Shown piece by piece: positions 44,593 through 56,819 of a stretch of 64,000 bases of DNA. Location of the stretch: positions 114,938,035 through 115,002,034 of the forward strand of contig OY987298.1 in the NCBI GenBank assembly GCA_963920635.1. Reading direction: 5' to 3'. The notes under the pieces were generated by a model, which saw only the letters and a program-made list of their open reading frames with translations, was not told the DNA's origin and did no database searches. The DNA is from Pseudeuparius sepicola. Lineage: Eukaryota; Arthropoda; Insecta; Coleoptera; Anthribidae. Made by a program: the position numbers and the translations under genes. How positions within the stretch are numbered: the stretch's first letter is position 1; each line of letters begins with the position of its first letter.

Positions 44593-46223
44593 ATGAAAAT
44601 CCAGGTGTACTACCCTACAAGTTTGGAAATGCTCAAAGAATTATAAATCATTGGACTTTTGTACAAATATTCAATATTAGTAGTATAATCAAGGAATTTA
44701 AAAATATATCCCTAAAATATAGAAATTTAATCGCTACATTACGGAACACCTCTGAAGTGAATAATGAATACTATAATTCTTTTGTTTTAATAAATAATAT
44801 AGAAGAAAAAATTGAACAACAAATATTTCAAATAACTCCTTCAATCTCATTAAATCATCGGAATAAACGCGGTTTAATAAATGGTTTAGGCAGCATAGTT
44901 AAAAGTATAACAGGAAACCTTGATCAAGAAGACGCCGAAAGATATGACACAGAAATTTTAACGTTAAAACAAAATCAAAATAACTTGAAAATAGCTATGC
45001 AGAAACAATTAACTTTATTGTCCGACTCTATTAAAACCTTTCAAAGTATCTCCAAAAATATTTCTCATAACCAACAAATCCTGGAAACAAAAATAAATGA
45101 AATAATAAGTATAATGAGAGAATATCAGTTGGATGCAATTGATATGTCTTTTAAGATACAAACACACACTATTTTAACACAAATCTATTTAATGTATCAG
45201 AACATATATGATATCCTAGATGAAATTGAGGTTGCTATATCTTTTGCAAAATTAAATAACTTTCATAATGCTATTATTCACCCGAAATTATTAATAAAAG
45301 AAATCAAAAATGTTGCTTCGAAAATAAAAAATGAAAAACTGCCCTTTGAGCCTGTAGCAGAGAACACATTAATGTTTGAAGAAATTTTAGAAATTAAAAG
45401 TTATGTAAAATTTGAAGAAATCATATTTATAATCGAAGTACCTTTAGCTGAAAAGAAAGCCTATAGTTTATTCCATATGTTCCCTTTACCCACGCCACAT
45501 GAAAACCTATTTAAAGTAATTTTTCCAACTTCTAACTACTTATTGTATAATGAAAAATCTTATGGATTCTCAACAAATCCTTGTAAGAAAATATTAAATA
45601 ACGAATATTTATGTACTAATATAAATACAGAAAGTTTTTCTTTAAATTCCCCTTGCGAAATTGAATTGCTAAGATATAAACACAATAACACCTGTAATCA
45701 GATTCCTGTCAATATAACGGAAATTCAAGTTAAATATGTTGAAATCAATAAATGGATTATTATAGTTCCTAAAGAAACATTAGCTTTCAAAGAATGTGAA
45801 AATAACAAAAATAATATACTTATGAAAGGAACATATTTGGTAGAACTAGAAATGCAATGTTTATTAACCCTAGGCGATATCACTATAAAATCATATAAAA
45901 ATCAAAGAAATAACTTTCAAATAATTCCATTACCAAAATTAAAATTTGGCAGTGAAAAAACGCTAAAGTTACGAAACATTCCACCAATAAGTTTAAATAC
46001 CCTGCATTCTGAAAAAATTAATAGCATTATAAAGGAAATTGAAAATCAGAAAATAGAAAATGAAAACTTATTATCAACCCCTGTATATTATCATAAAATT
46101 GGTGTCTGGACAATTTTAATTTATGTAATCATATCAGTTGTCATATTTTACCTTTTGTACAGGTCGTACAATGTTTATTCCCAACGAAAATCAAGAACCA
46201 ATGGTGTAGTTCAATGCCGGTAG
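44534..46223 (+). CDS. env: Gypsy/errantivirus Env (baculovirus F-like fusion protein)
   Basis: The env frame is open from 44517 and has no ATG until 44757, which suggests translation from a spliced message. Downstream of that ATG the frame has 488 residues. RNKR at 35-38 is a furin-type cleavage site; a fusion-peptide-like GLINGLGSIVKSITG follows at 39-53, with LDQEDA just after, the arrangement seen in insect retroviral Env and baculovirus F proteins. Helical heptad-rich sequence follows (about 60-140). Several Cys and N-glycosylation sites lie in the middle. A transmembrane stretch (about 448-468) and a short basic tail end the protein. It would mediate membrane fusion of element particles. 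No stop breaks it, although pol is broken. Confidence 0.88.
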
Positions 46224-46920
46224 GGGTATTAGCACTCGGAGTAGTTGTTTCTGTTGGTTCTATCTTTTGAATCTATCCACTCTGGATTTTGCCTACGTCC
46301 ATCTGATGATTCCCAAAGAGGATGAAACCGGTAATGGGCTGGCTGGGATCATTGTGCCTGCAGATTATTGTCAGGACATGTCCCAACAAAGATAGCAATA
46401 TCTTTGATGTTACGTTGGTGAAGGAGGGAACTTTGATCTGCAATATGGAAGGACATTGACTCGGACATTGGGTGAGCTTTTAATTGAAAATAAACTGTTG
46501 TTTCGGGTTCTGCACTGCGCGCTATCGAACGAACTATCAAAACCGGGTTTACGCCTTTATCTAGGGCTTAAGAGGTCAGGTGAATTTAGGTCAGTAAATC
46601 TAACAGCGCTGCGGCTGTACAGATTCAAATCGATTGTTATTTATGTATTTTTTTGATTTGTTTGAGTAAAAAGGTATTTTCATCCTTCCTAAAACAACGG
46701 CAACACCGCGAAAATAACTCTAAGCTGACAGTAGTACGTTCCGAAGCCATATTGGATGACGTAATAAGAGGCGGAGATTTACAGGGAAAATAGGGGTTTT
46801 ACCCTTTTTTAAAACCGTAAAAAAATCTAAAAATATTTTTCTATGTTTCTTAAGCCACCCTGCGCATGTGGTAAAATTTTTTGTACTAAGTGATAGTTAA
46901 CCCTGTATATCTATATTCAA
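46224..46920. other. 3' flank of the Gypsy element; no matching LTR found
   Basis: Directly after env there is GGTAGGGG (possible polypurine tract), then about 330 bp ending near AAAATAAAC (about 46486-46494), which could be an LTR. It does not match the sequence before the primer-binding site at 38991. A hammerhead-like core is at 46303-46328. The 200 bp before 46920 contain a possible MITE end (CCCTGTATA). Confidence 0.35.
46303..46328 (+). ncRNA. hammerhead-like core (weak)
   Basis: CTGATGA (46303-46309), a stem TCC/GGA with loop CAAAGA, and GAAAC (46324-46328). The closing pair is mismatched. It shares the core plan of the two PLE-end motifs, but no PLE coding sequence is beside it. Confidence 0.2.
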
Positions 46921-49900
46921 AGACTGGTCTATGGCTAACGAATTAACTATTATGGGATGATCCAATGGTTTGTGGGCTTTCTACAAATACGACGTCCCAA
47001 AAGCTATGATACGTTAAATTAAGATGCGTGAGTGTCAGTGGCGAATCGTGATATTTTTCTTTGAGCAAAAATTTACCTATACAACCTAGATATTCAGAAA
47101 CGCCGATTCTCTAAATAAATTTTGATAAATTTAATAGTTTCGCAGTTCACTGAATGCAATTAAGTTCACCAAGGAACCTAATGAATTCAGATACAAATTT
47201 AACAATACGAAAATATTTACACTACGAGAAATATAACATTCGAGCCTTAATTTCTAAATAAATTTTGTTTAATTAAAATTTACGCAAAAATATTGCAAAA
47301 CTTGTTTTTTTTAATATTTGCCATTGAAGTTAGTTCTTCAAATTCGCAATCGCTACAACCTACAACTAGCCAGCCATGCTGATAAATATTATATTACGGT
47401 ATAGTAATTGTCCCCCGCACCAGCATTCGGTTGCTTCTGGGGTATTCTTAGTTTGGAGTATTGTGAGGGTGAGAATTATTATTATTATTATTATTAAATT
47501 TCTAAAGTCCGGTAAATTTCGAACAGTTCATCAATCTTATGCAGTCAATGGGTATAGTGTGCCAGTGTGAAGTCTATACCAACACCCCTCTATAGCTGAA
47601 ACTCTTTTATTTCTATTTGAGCCGGTGCAATTAGATTCTGAATGGATGGGAAAAGATGGAGCGACAGTATAATATAGCAGTGATTATAGTTCACTACCAT
47701 AATCACTGATAATAGCAGTCTTGAGGCTGAGAAGACCTTTGCTCTTGCCATAATGTCCGAACGGCACTAAGTGGTGTCATATCAATCACTTATAAGTGAT
47801 TTAATTACTTATAATAATTAGTTATATATCAAGTAACTTTTGTATTTAGAAAAATTTGTATGAAAATAATAAACAAATCAGTTTCGTCATTTTCTGAACT
47901 TATAGTGGGAGGTAGATACCTACCTACGTACCTACATTTATAACTATATATTATTTCATTTGTTCAATACTTTTACCTCTAGACTTTGCTTTTACTAACA
48001 ACCTCTCTACTAAACTATTGGGATAAAAGCAAAGTAGGTGCGTATATTGGAGCTTTAAATAAAAATTTTGGGTAAAACACTTTTCTACTTACTAAATAAT
48101 TCACAGTTTTAAATAGGTGTATAGTTTTGCAGTTCAGTATGCCTAAATATATGGGTTGTATATTACTATAAAAATATCAGTATAGATACATAGGTACATT
48201 TTCTGTTTATTCTTCCAACAGCAGAGCAAGATTCTTGTTATTTATCGCCTATTGGGAGCTATCTCGGCATGTTTGAGTATGACCAATGATATGAGCATAC
48301 AGTTACAACTATTTTTGCGTATTTTCTTCACAGGACATTACCAATCTTGAATAAACCAAGAATACAATAATTGAAAGTATCAGGTAGGTACGGCTGCGTC
48401 CAATGTGAACTTGTAATGTCTTGGAGGTTTCTGAAAGGCCATCCGGCTATATCGCTAGCTGCCAGCCGCTTTCGTCGTCCTTCCATTTACCATCGGCTAT
48501 TTTGAAACGCGATGTGCGGATCGGGAAAGGGCCGTGTTGCCGGATCTCCCTCATTTCGGCATAGAGTTCAGACGGTCTTTCAAGTTCAAATTGGCCGCGA
48601 CTGTATTTACTATTGGGAATTTATTTCTTAGCCACGTGTACAAATGCTTTGTTTCTTTGAATTGGCTGTTTTAATAGGTAGGTACAAACCAAAAGTTATA
48701 GTTACTAAGTGCAAACATAAATTCTGTATTCTTTTCTCATTGATACTTTTTATCCATTTCTACAACATATTTTTATTGCGCGGATGTAATAAAAATAGAA
48801 CTTGCGCAGAAATGTACGCACTTTATTTTAGCTCTCTATTAGTTATCTTCCTATTCTCACAGAATTATTTTTCATTTTGTGTTAAGTATGACACATATAA
48901 CGGTAATTTTCTCAAGATATTATTTTAAATTTTATAGTTGATAGTAGTTTATTACCCCCACTCATTAAAAATTTTTAACCATAGGTTATCGCGAAAATGT
49001 ACTGCGGTTGTGCGACGAAGTTTTTTGTTGATGTGAACATAGATTATAATTATTTACAACTGGTATGCGATAAAAGTGAGGTAACCTAAAACGTTTATAA
49101 TAATATTTTTGACACAAATATCATAAAACAACTTTTAACCATCTTTAAACATTGTTGCCACCTGTGTTGATGATATATAGTACTACAATGTGGTATTGAC
49201 ATTACGTCATAAGGTCTACCCCTATGTTACCATTGCTCGCCAAAACGGAATGGTAGGTATTTTAACCATCGAAACATTTTAAAAGTTTTATATCACAAGA
49301 AATACCTTTATAGAAAATCTGGGTTGAATATCTGACATCTGTCAATATGCGAAGCGGTTTAATGCGTCCCTGGACTCAATGCTGTCAACTTTGGGTCACT
49401 AAATTAAAAAAAAATCCATTCTGGTGACTTGTTAAGAGAGACTTTAGTACCTACTTTAGTATAGTTGAAAAATAACAACGTTGATATTTTTGTTAAGTCA
49501 ACAGTGTATAACAGTTTTATAAATCTTTTTTATAGCAGATGTTATTATTTTGAAATAGTAAATAGGAATTTGACACCTTAATTCGTCTCCATTCTTTCTG
49601 TTTTTTTTTTTATTATTACGTATAATCTCACATAGTTCTTACATACTCAATCAAGAGTTTTGACGTATGCTCCAGTGAAAACTTGAAATTCCGGAAGAAA
49701 AATATTTGATGAGTTACATTATAAGTGGTTAAAACTTTGGCTTTTATTGAATTAAATTCAATTGAATCTTCAACCTAATAAAGCCTTATTCATTATTAAA
49801 CACTTCGCTTTTATCTTTAGAATAGAAATTAGTTTTTTGTAAGTCACAAAAGATTTTATTTCTTCCCGCCCTGCAGTTGCTGTGAATTTTCAAAAATAGT

Positions 49901-50279
49901 GACTTAAAAATCTTAAAAGCGTCAATTTAGATCTGGAGACACGGTTTGCCGGATTTACATTCCGAACATATAATATAATGCGGATGCCCGGAAGACGGAA
50001 GCTACTAAAACTTTTCGATTTCCCCGCATTTGGGTCAAACCAATAACAACAAGATTACACGGAAGTAACAGGTGCTGGGAACGTTAAATCACCGGAATCG
50101 CGATTTTATGTCAGGACAGTGGTTCATGTCAACAGTAGACGAAAATATTTTCTCGTCGTGTTTGATGTAGATACGCTTTAAGTTTATATAAAATTTGTAT
50201 GAAGTTGAACAAAAAAAAGGAAACGAATCGATTTGTTTACTTTTACCATTTTGTTTTTTGTTAATGCTATTTTCTTCTA
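46921..50279. other. no gene; simple repeat and palindromes
   Basis: An ATT repeat is at about 47471-47495. GCAGTGATTATAG...CTATAATCACTG-like inverted sequence is at 47678-47711 and the palindrome ATCACTTATAAGTGAT at 47785-47800. A GC-richer patch lies near 48440-48600. CAGTGGCG at 47038 may be an element end. Nothing coding is evident. Confidence 0.35.
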
Positions 50280-50648
50280 CAGTGTGACCCATTTGTTTTG
50301 GGGTCAGTCTGTAAAAAGTGTATCAATCGTGCGATTTGGCTGATTTTTTTTTTTAAATTGTAGAGCTCGATGAACTGCACATTTTGAACAAAAATTGCCT
50401 GGTTCGCATAAAATCCAAAGCCTACTATGACCGTTTTTATGAGCAAAATTTTAAGAAACCATATTAGCGTTTTTTTTTTTAAAAATCTGTGTGCGCCAAT
50501 GGATTGAGCACCCCTCGAAATGGGTATGTACAAAATTTCATCAAAATATTTCAAGTAATAACGATTTTGTAGAAAAATTAAAAATGCAGCCAAGGTACGT
50601 CTTTATTTTCAAAAATTCAAAGTTGGCCATGGAAAATAATTGAATTGT
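50280..50648. repeat. second element left TIR
   Basis: Inverted copy of 51841-52207, differing mainly in the length and composition of a T-rich run near 50470-50485. Confidence 0.9.
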
Positions 50649-50725
50649 TTACTTTTATTAAGTGTCAAACTGTCTAAATTGAGTTCAGAAATTGTTTGTG
50701 CTCAATACAATTAATTATCATAATT

Positions 50726-51790
50726 ATGGAATATTTAAGCATAAGAGACAAAATAGAAATTGTTCGACTCGTGGGCGACAACGAGCGCTCGGCAGCAGAA
50801 GCTGCGGCCGAATTTAACAATAGACACCCAGGTAGATCAGTGAGTCGAAGTACTGTACAACGTATAAATAATATTTTTGATGAAACTGGATCGATTTCTA
50901 AAAATTTATTAAAAACTAGGCAAAATGGACGCCGTGGACTTGTTGAAAATAACAATCAAATTCTGCAATACTTTAGTGACAATCCTCGAAATAGTGTTCG
51001 AACGGCTAGTTTAGACCTTCATATACCCAGAGAGAGTATAAGGAGATGTTTGAGACAAAACAAAATAAAACCGTTTAAGCCAAAATTTTTGCACACCCTG
51101 GAACCAGGAGATGAGGAGAGAAGATTAGAATTTTGCTATTGGCTGCAAGGTGAATATCTCCATAATGGCAACTTTTTAAATGAAATTTTATTCACCGACG
51201 AAGCCACGTTTACTACAAATGGTGTAGTAACAAGTCAAAACTGCCGTCACTGGTCAGCTGAAAATCCAGAGTTTATAATAAATGCAAGGAGACAATATTC
51301 ACAAAAAATTAACGTTTGGTGTGGAATACTACGCGACAGAATAATTGGCCCATTTTTCTTTGAAGGGAATTTGAATGCGGCTGGCTTCTTGAATTTTCTA
51401 GAAATTGAATTTAGAAATGCTTTAGATGAGTTACCATTAAGATACCGTTTAAATTTAAAGTTACAGTTAGATGGCAGTCCTATTCATAATGCTCGTTTAA
51501 TCAGAAACTGGCTAGATAATAATTTTGAAAACTGTTGGATAGGGCGAAATAGTCCTTTCTGTGAGTGGCCACCGAGATCTCCTTTAGATTTTTTTCTTTG
51601 GGGTACACTTAAGCAAAATGTTTATAAGTCAAGACCCCATAATTTACAAGAACTGCAAGCTAGGATAAACCGTAGTTGTGAGGAAATTACTCCACAGCAA
51701 ATACGAAATGTAATTTTGAATGTACGCAAGAGGAACGACAAATGCATTGTAGAAAATGGAGGCTTGGTAGAAGTTACAAAAATTTTATAA
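50726..51790 (+). CDS. Tc1/mariner transposase with a shortened D2-D3 interval
   Basis: Open from ATG 50696, but ATG 50726 (MEYLSIRDK) is the better start because it opens at the helix-turn-helix and the first ten residues are a low-information hydrophobic run. The N-terminal half has DNA-binding helices (EIVRLVGDNERSAAEAAAEF, then GRSVSRSTVQR). Numbered from the 50696 Met, D168 is in ILFTDEATF, D259 in LKLQLDGSP and D298 in PPRSPLDFF. Only 38 residues lie between the last two. Where the 35858 transposase reads SPDITPLDFF, this reads SPLDFF, so four residues next to D3 are missing. The C-terminal CIVENGGLVEV matches family relics. Activity is doubtful. Confidence 0.9.
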   Translation: MEYLSIRDKIEIVRLVGDNERSAAEAAAEFNNRHPGRSVSRSTVQRINNIFDETGSISKNLLKTRQNGRRGLVENNNQILQYFSDNPRNSVRTASLDLHIPRESIRRCLRQNKIKPFKPKFLHTLEPGDEERRLEFCYWLQGEYLHNGNFLNEILFTDEATFTTNGVVTSQNCRHWSAENPEFIINARRQYSQKINVWCGILRDRIIGPFFFEGNLNAAGFLNFLEIEFRNALDELPLRYRLNLKLQLDGSPIHNARLIRNWLDNNFENCWIGRNSPFCEWPPRSPLDFFLWGTLKQNVYKSRPHNLQELQARINRSCEEITPQQIRNVILNVRKRNDKCIVENGGLVEVTKIL

Positions 51791-51840
51791 TTTTAATTGT
51801 TTTTATGTTTTGTGTTTATAAGCATAAGGTTGTATTATTA

Positions 51841-52207
51841 CAATTCAATTATTTTCCATGGCCAACTTTGAATTTTTGAAAATAAAGACGTACCTTGGCT
51901 GCATTTTTAATTTTTCTACAAAATCGTTATTACTTGAAATATTTTGATGAAATTTTGTACATACCCATTTCGAGGGGTGCTCAATCCATTGGCGCACACA
52001 GATTTTTTCAAAAAAAAAACGCTAATATGGTTTCTTAAAATTTTGCTCATAAAAACGGTCATAGTAGGCTTTGGATTTTATGCGAACCAGGCAATTTTTG
52101 TTCAAAATGTGCAGTTCATCGAGCTCTACAATTTAAAAAAAAATCAGCCAAATCGCACGATTGATACACTTTTTACAGACTGACCCCAAAACAAATGGGT
52201 CACACTG
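51841..52207. repeat. second element right TIR
   Basis: Inverted copy of 50280-50648. Confidence 0.9.
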
Positions 52208-53631
52208 TATATGCCATTAGAAATTAGTTTTGTCTGAGTCAGATATTCTTAAAGCTCCCCGTTGCAGCTGCTTTAAATCTCCTTAAGTTGCAAATCCGAT
52301 TATCTTCTGCTCTAACTAGCACGTACTTATTTTGGAGAAACTAAGGGGATAGAGATGCAGATAATGGAAACTTTCCGTAGTAGTAGAATGATGCGAATTC
52401 CGGTTGCGTGTAGCGTATTTACTGAATTTCTTTTGCTTTCGAGATAGATTTTGATGCGTAATGGCGTGTTTCTTTCTTTTTATGTGTTTCTCCATGGCTA
52501 TTTTTTGCTCTTATTCATGACATGCTAATATTTTGCCGGAGTACAGTCGCTTAGCCACCTCAAAATAGAACCGCGAATTGGAAATCCATGAATATCGCAA
52601 TTAAGCTGAAAAAAAAAATCTAGTCTGGATTGGCGAAGGCTGACAAATCACAAATTAATCACCTATTTGGAGCCGAGTTATTATTTCTTTCGGCTAATTA
52701 TGAGGGTTTTTCCCCTCATATTCGGTGAAGCACTATTGAAATTGAATTGAGATTTGAATCCTGAAAATTATTTCCAAATTGTAAATGATATTTGAATGGC
52801 AAATGATATTTGAAGGCTTTCTAGATAAGGACCGATCGCAAAAGGCCATCGCAAGAAGTTAAAATACATACAATATATTAGAGTACTACCAAATATAATA
52901 GGACATTTGTTACTGTTTTTTAAATATCTTTATTGATTTTGTGTTTCTCGAGCCAGATTTGTATTCGTATTTTTATTTTGAGGCCAACAAGAATCTTCAA
53001 AAAAATATATTTTTGTTTAAAGACCATAAAAATGACCGTAACTAGCCTCCAAATTAAATCTGTGAAATACAAAAAAAATCAAACAATCTTTTCTGCGAGA
53101 AAAAATATCGAGAAGCACCTGCAATCTGCATTCGCGGAACGCTCTCATTGGCTTGACGTCACAACTCTAGTTGGGAAGCGCACGCGTCCCTCGAGCTGCT
53201 GTCCTTTGTGCTTGTTACGATAGTAGAATTTAAAATTTCGCATAGCATAAATGGGTTATATTTTCTGTGTTCTCACATTAGACGCCGTAAAACTGCGGAC
53301 GATGGCGGCTGTGTCCAGTGTTTCGTATGCTGCAGTGACGTGTCACTCGTTCTAGCGATTTTATATCCGCGCCAAAGTCACTGTTTATATATTGCATATT
53401 TATTTTGGAAATAATTTTATTTATTGGAAATTAATGAACACACCTATTCCTACTACAGCCCCCAATACCAGTTTCCTAACAAGTTTTCCTTGAAATGTAT
53501 ATTATAAAATTGCTGCCAAATTAATAAGTACTTTCCACACCATTGTTCGTCTTAAAAGCACGCCTATGAAGTATATTTAAAAAAAATGAAAATCACCAAA
53601 AATTGTACAAAATTGCAATTCTGCTCATATA
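52208..53631. other. no gene seen; GC-richer patch
   Basis: 53100-53360 is GC-richer and has a TGACGTCA octamer (53154-53161) and AGTGACGTGTCACT further on. It could be regulatory. The short frames here show no domain. Confidence 0.35.
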
Positions 53632-54410
53632 CAGGGTGTAACTGAACTGACGGTCAAAAATAAAATCACGTATTCTTCGAGTCAAAATAAGGGCACTTCA
53701 TATATTTTTGTCTCGGGCTATAGTTTTTTTATACAGGTATAGGTATACTAGATATTTTCTTCAAACTTGGCGTGTCACATGATTGGATGAGCCGTCAAAC
53801 TTAAGGTTGATATGAAGCTTCTGAGGCCCCAAGTTGCGGAGATACAGGGTGTTATTAAAATTAATTAGTTCAGAAAAATATGAATACCCTGTATAATCGC
53901 ATTTTTAAAGCTCTTTTGAGTGGTGAATCCAATGGTTAACAAAAAGTATCTCTTAGTATTTTTTCACATTCGCAGCCGTTTCTTAATTATTTTCAAAGAA
54001 CTGCAATGATGCAATAAACAAGTAATTTGAAGAATAAGTGTAGCAATTGTGGATGTCAATTAAACTTTATTTAACAAAATACGAAAGCAAAAACGATAAT
54101 AAAAGAAACGTAATGCTATTAGAAAATTAATAAATTATTAAATGTCGAAATGACCGTCGCGCCGTCTCTTTCAATACACGCAACTATGCGTGTCTGCATG
54201 TTTATTATTATTGCCATTGACAAGTCCATAGCAAAAGTGCATGTCAGTCAATTCTTCGAATGAAAATATCACTTTTCAAAATATTGATACCTACTAAAGT
54301 GCAAAGTTGAGAGCCAAATGATCCAAATAATGCCAAGTTTAACTGACATCCACAGATTGTTCGATTTACTCGTATTCTTCAATAAAAACTAGGTAATTTG
54401 ATCGTGTGTA
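53632..54410 (-). mobile_element. Tc1/mariner deletion derivative with fused transposase ends
   Basis: TA (53630-53631) precedes CAGGGTGTAACTGAACTG. Inverted arms at about 53990-54080 and 54325-54415 share GTGGATGTCA-TTAAACTT and GAAGAATA. The right arm stops near 54410 without a CACCCTG end. Only the two ends of a transposase remain between the arms. Confidence 0.6.
54125..54270 (-). pseudogene. transposase relic, N-terminus joined to C-terminus
   Basis: Minus-strand translation gives ELTDMHFCYGLVNGN, matching EEQADIHFCYGVANGN of the 35858 transposase. It then jumps, in another frame, to VACIERDGATVISTFNNLL, matching the CVQQNGSHFEQLL end. The whole catalytic domain is deleted. Confidence 0.6.
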
Positions 54411-54930
54411 GTATAGATAAACAACTTATTAGTGTTGAGCATTTGTGTAAGAAATTACTACGCGTAGAGTGGATTGTTAACTTTCCGTTTTTAGACAATA
54501 ATTCTGTCAAATCTCAACATATTTCTAAAAATGACGCATCACTGAAGGTATTCGCAATTAAAAGGACTTTAAAATGATGCGCCACAATTGGGGTAGTTCT
54601 ATTTAAAATTTTAAAGTTGGGGTTGCTAGGGATTAGGGGGATGAACATATCGAGTTGGCTTGACTGTAAAAAAAGCTCCCCTTAGAACAAAAATCGCCGG
54701 GTTTCGGCGAATTTTGAAATATATTTCGGTTTTCTAATTTGGGGGGTGGTCAAGTTTTCGTTGGGAAACCCTGTATACTTCTCCGGTATAGTTTGATTTG
54801 CATCCCGACACACAGCACCGATCTGGTATCTTTTAAATATAACCAAAACTCTAGTAGCTCTCTGTCCTGTATCTAAAATACATATACCTATACACATAAG
54901 TTACCTAATACATACTAGTAAAAGGATTGG
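54411..54930. other. no gene seen
   Basis: TTGGGAAACCCTGTATA near 54760 may be a MITE end. No coding or RNA feature is recognised. Confidence 0.35.
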
Positions 54931-55075
54931 GCTGATCCCGCACAGACGCGCTGCGGCCGGCACATGGACGTCTACGGTGACGTCACAGCGGCAACGGCTC
55001 GCTGCGCGGTGGCCCGTAAGTTTCCGTGGGCCCCGGCTATAGCCGAACACACGCAAAGTAAAGCGTCGCTAATAT
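54931..55075. other. GC-rich patch with CRE octamer
   Basis: GACGCGCTGCGGCCGGCAC, a TGACGTCA octamer (54978-54985) and a GTAAGT (about 55016-55021) give a promoter-like look, but no downstream exon is seen. Confidence 0.3.
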
Positions 55076-56483
55076 ACATACCCCATGCATTGATCTTGTG
55101 GAAATTTGCAATTTTTTACACATTATGGTCTTTCTAGGAATTATCTGACGGTATGACAACGCTGTAGCAGAAAAACGATCCCAACACAAATGACTCTCAA
55201 ACTGTATCTATCTAATACTCGGAAAAATATTTGAAAGGTCATAACTTTTTTATTTTCAGCGTGATTTTTGGGTCGAAACCTACCGCCAGTTAAAATTTTT
55301 GTACCAATCAAAGAAACACCCAGTATTATTGTGCAATGCCAGAAAATTAAAAGGTATAGAGGACCATCATAGGTACATTTATTATTTGATGACTGTAACC
55401 TAGAAACTACGAGGAAAAAACACGGAGTTTAGGAAAAACTATCGAAAATAAATAATATGTATGCATGCACAAAATATCGTACACAAACCATCGAAAAACA
55501 TATTGGCGCAGCGGAAAAATATCGAATATAAAAATACGGACTACACAAAATATTGGTATGGAAATCATATTAAAACACAAAATATCGAAAGTGAAAAATA
55601 TCATGCAAAATGTTGAATATTATACCTACAATACATCGAATTGAAAAACAACGAATAGATCAAAAATCAAAAGGAAATAGGTAGATTATATTGTACAGTG
55701 GTAGATACAGGGATGGGGGCATTATTACAACCGGAGTATTATTAGGTAATCTAAAAACGCTCGTTAATTATAAACTAGAAATGACATTTCTTAATTTGGT
55801 AATACAAGGTTGGCAGCAATGTGTTGGGCGCCTACAGGGACGTATTTAGCATGTCCGGCAGAAATGTAAGAACTTGTGACAGATGCCTCTAACTTTAACC
55901 TTGATATTCGATCTCTGTGTCTGTGGCTCTAACCTAACTTCAAAACAGAAACTATAACTATAGCCTTTTTCTATGCTTCAAAGAACAGAGTTTAATGTTA
56001 ATTTCTATCTATTTCAATTTAGGATTCGTGTGTGTAAAACGTAAATGTTGTTGATTACGGCCCTGTCCTCAGTCACCTATCAATAATATCAATATGGCCG
56101 CCTTTTAGGGAATTCTAGGGACACGAAATATTTACCTGTCACAATCTAGTGTACAATTAAAGAGGGTTTTTAGTATATTTTTCTCAGTTTCTCAATAACA
56201 CCAGTACGAAGTCGCATCACGACAACGGCAAGAAAATATTTGAGCATACTTGCCAGTTTCCCGATAAGCAATGCATCAGCGGAAATAAATTTTTCTTCAC
56301 TTAAAAGAATTAAAACTTGGTTACGCACCAATATGGTCCAAGACAAAGTAATTTAGCCCTATTAAATATAGACCGCAATGTACCCATAAATGAAGAAAAG
56401 ATCGATTTGCGCGAAAGAAGAGAAAATATTATTTTTCTTGAAATCGGCAGTAAAGTGTCCCAAAATCGTCATTAAAAGCACAG

Positions 56484-56520
56484 AAATCGTACAATAATGT
56501 AGCCCATTATTGTACGATTT
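56484..56520. repeat. perfect hairpin
   Basis: AAATCGTACAATAATG and its exact complement CATTATTGTACGATTT are separated by about five bases. Confidence 0.7.
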
Positions 56521-56819
56521 TTTCAATAAGTAGGCCTTGGCGAGATGCCAGAGGCCTCGGCAACTAAATTCCACATGAGTCATAAAAAGTTAAACTTCAG
56601 TGCCTTGGTACATAAATAACTATTATTTTGTGATAAGTACCTACATTATTTCTTAAATCTAAAGAATTATTGTTTCTTTTTGTGATTTTGTTTTGTTATG
56701 TTTATTATTTAAGTTTGTTTTTATTTTGTTTGCGTAAACATTTTTTTGTTTTTGTTTTTTCTAGAGAAATAAATTATTTTATTTTTCGCAAAAATACATA
56801 TTAGGTACATTCTGAAAAT

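Larger units (their letters stand above)
50280..52207 (+). mobile_element. second full-length Tc1/mariner-type element with long TIRs
   Basis: TA outside both ends (50278-50279 and 52208-52209), and both ends read CAGTGTGACCCATTTGTTTT. The 1928-bp element has one long transposase frame between TIRs of about 368 bp. The frame has no stop, but see the missing residues near D3. Confidence 0.93.

Noticed and set aside
50267..50593. 108-codon frame at the left end of the second Tc1 element, with a near-copy at 51944-52183
   Set aside because: Both are the same TIR read in mirrored orientation, not genes.
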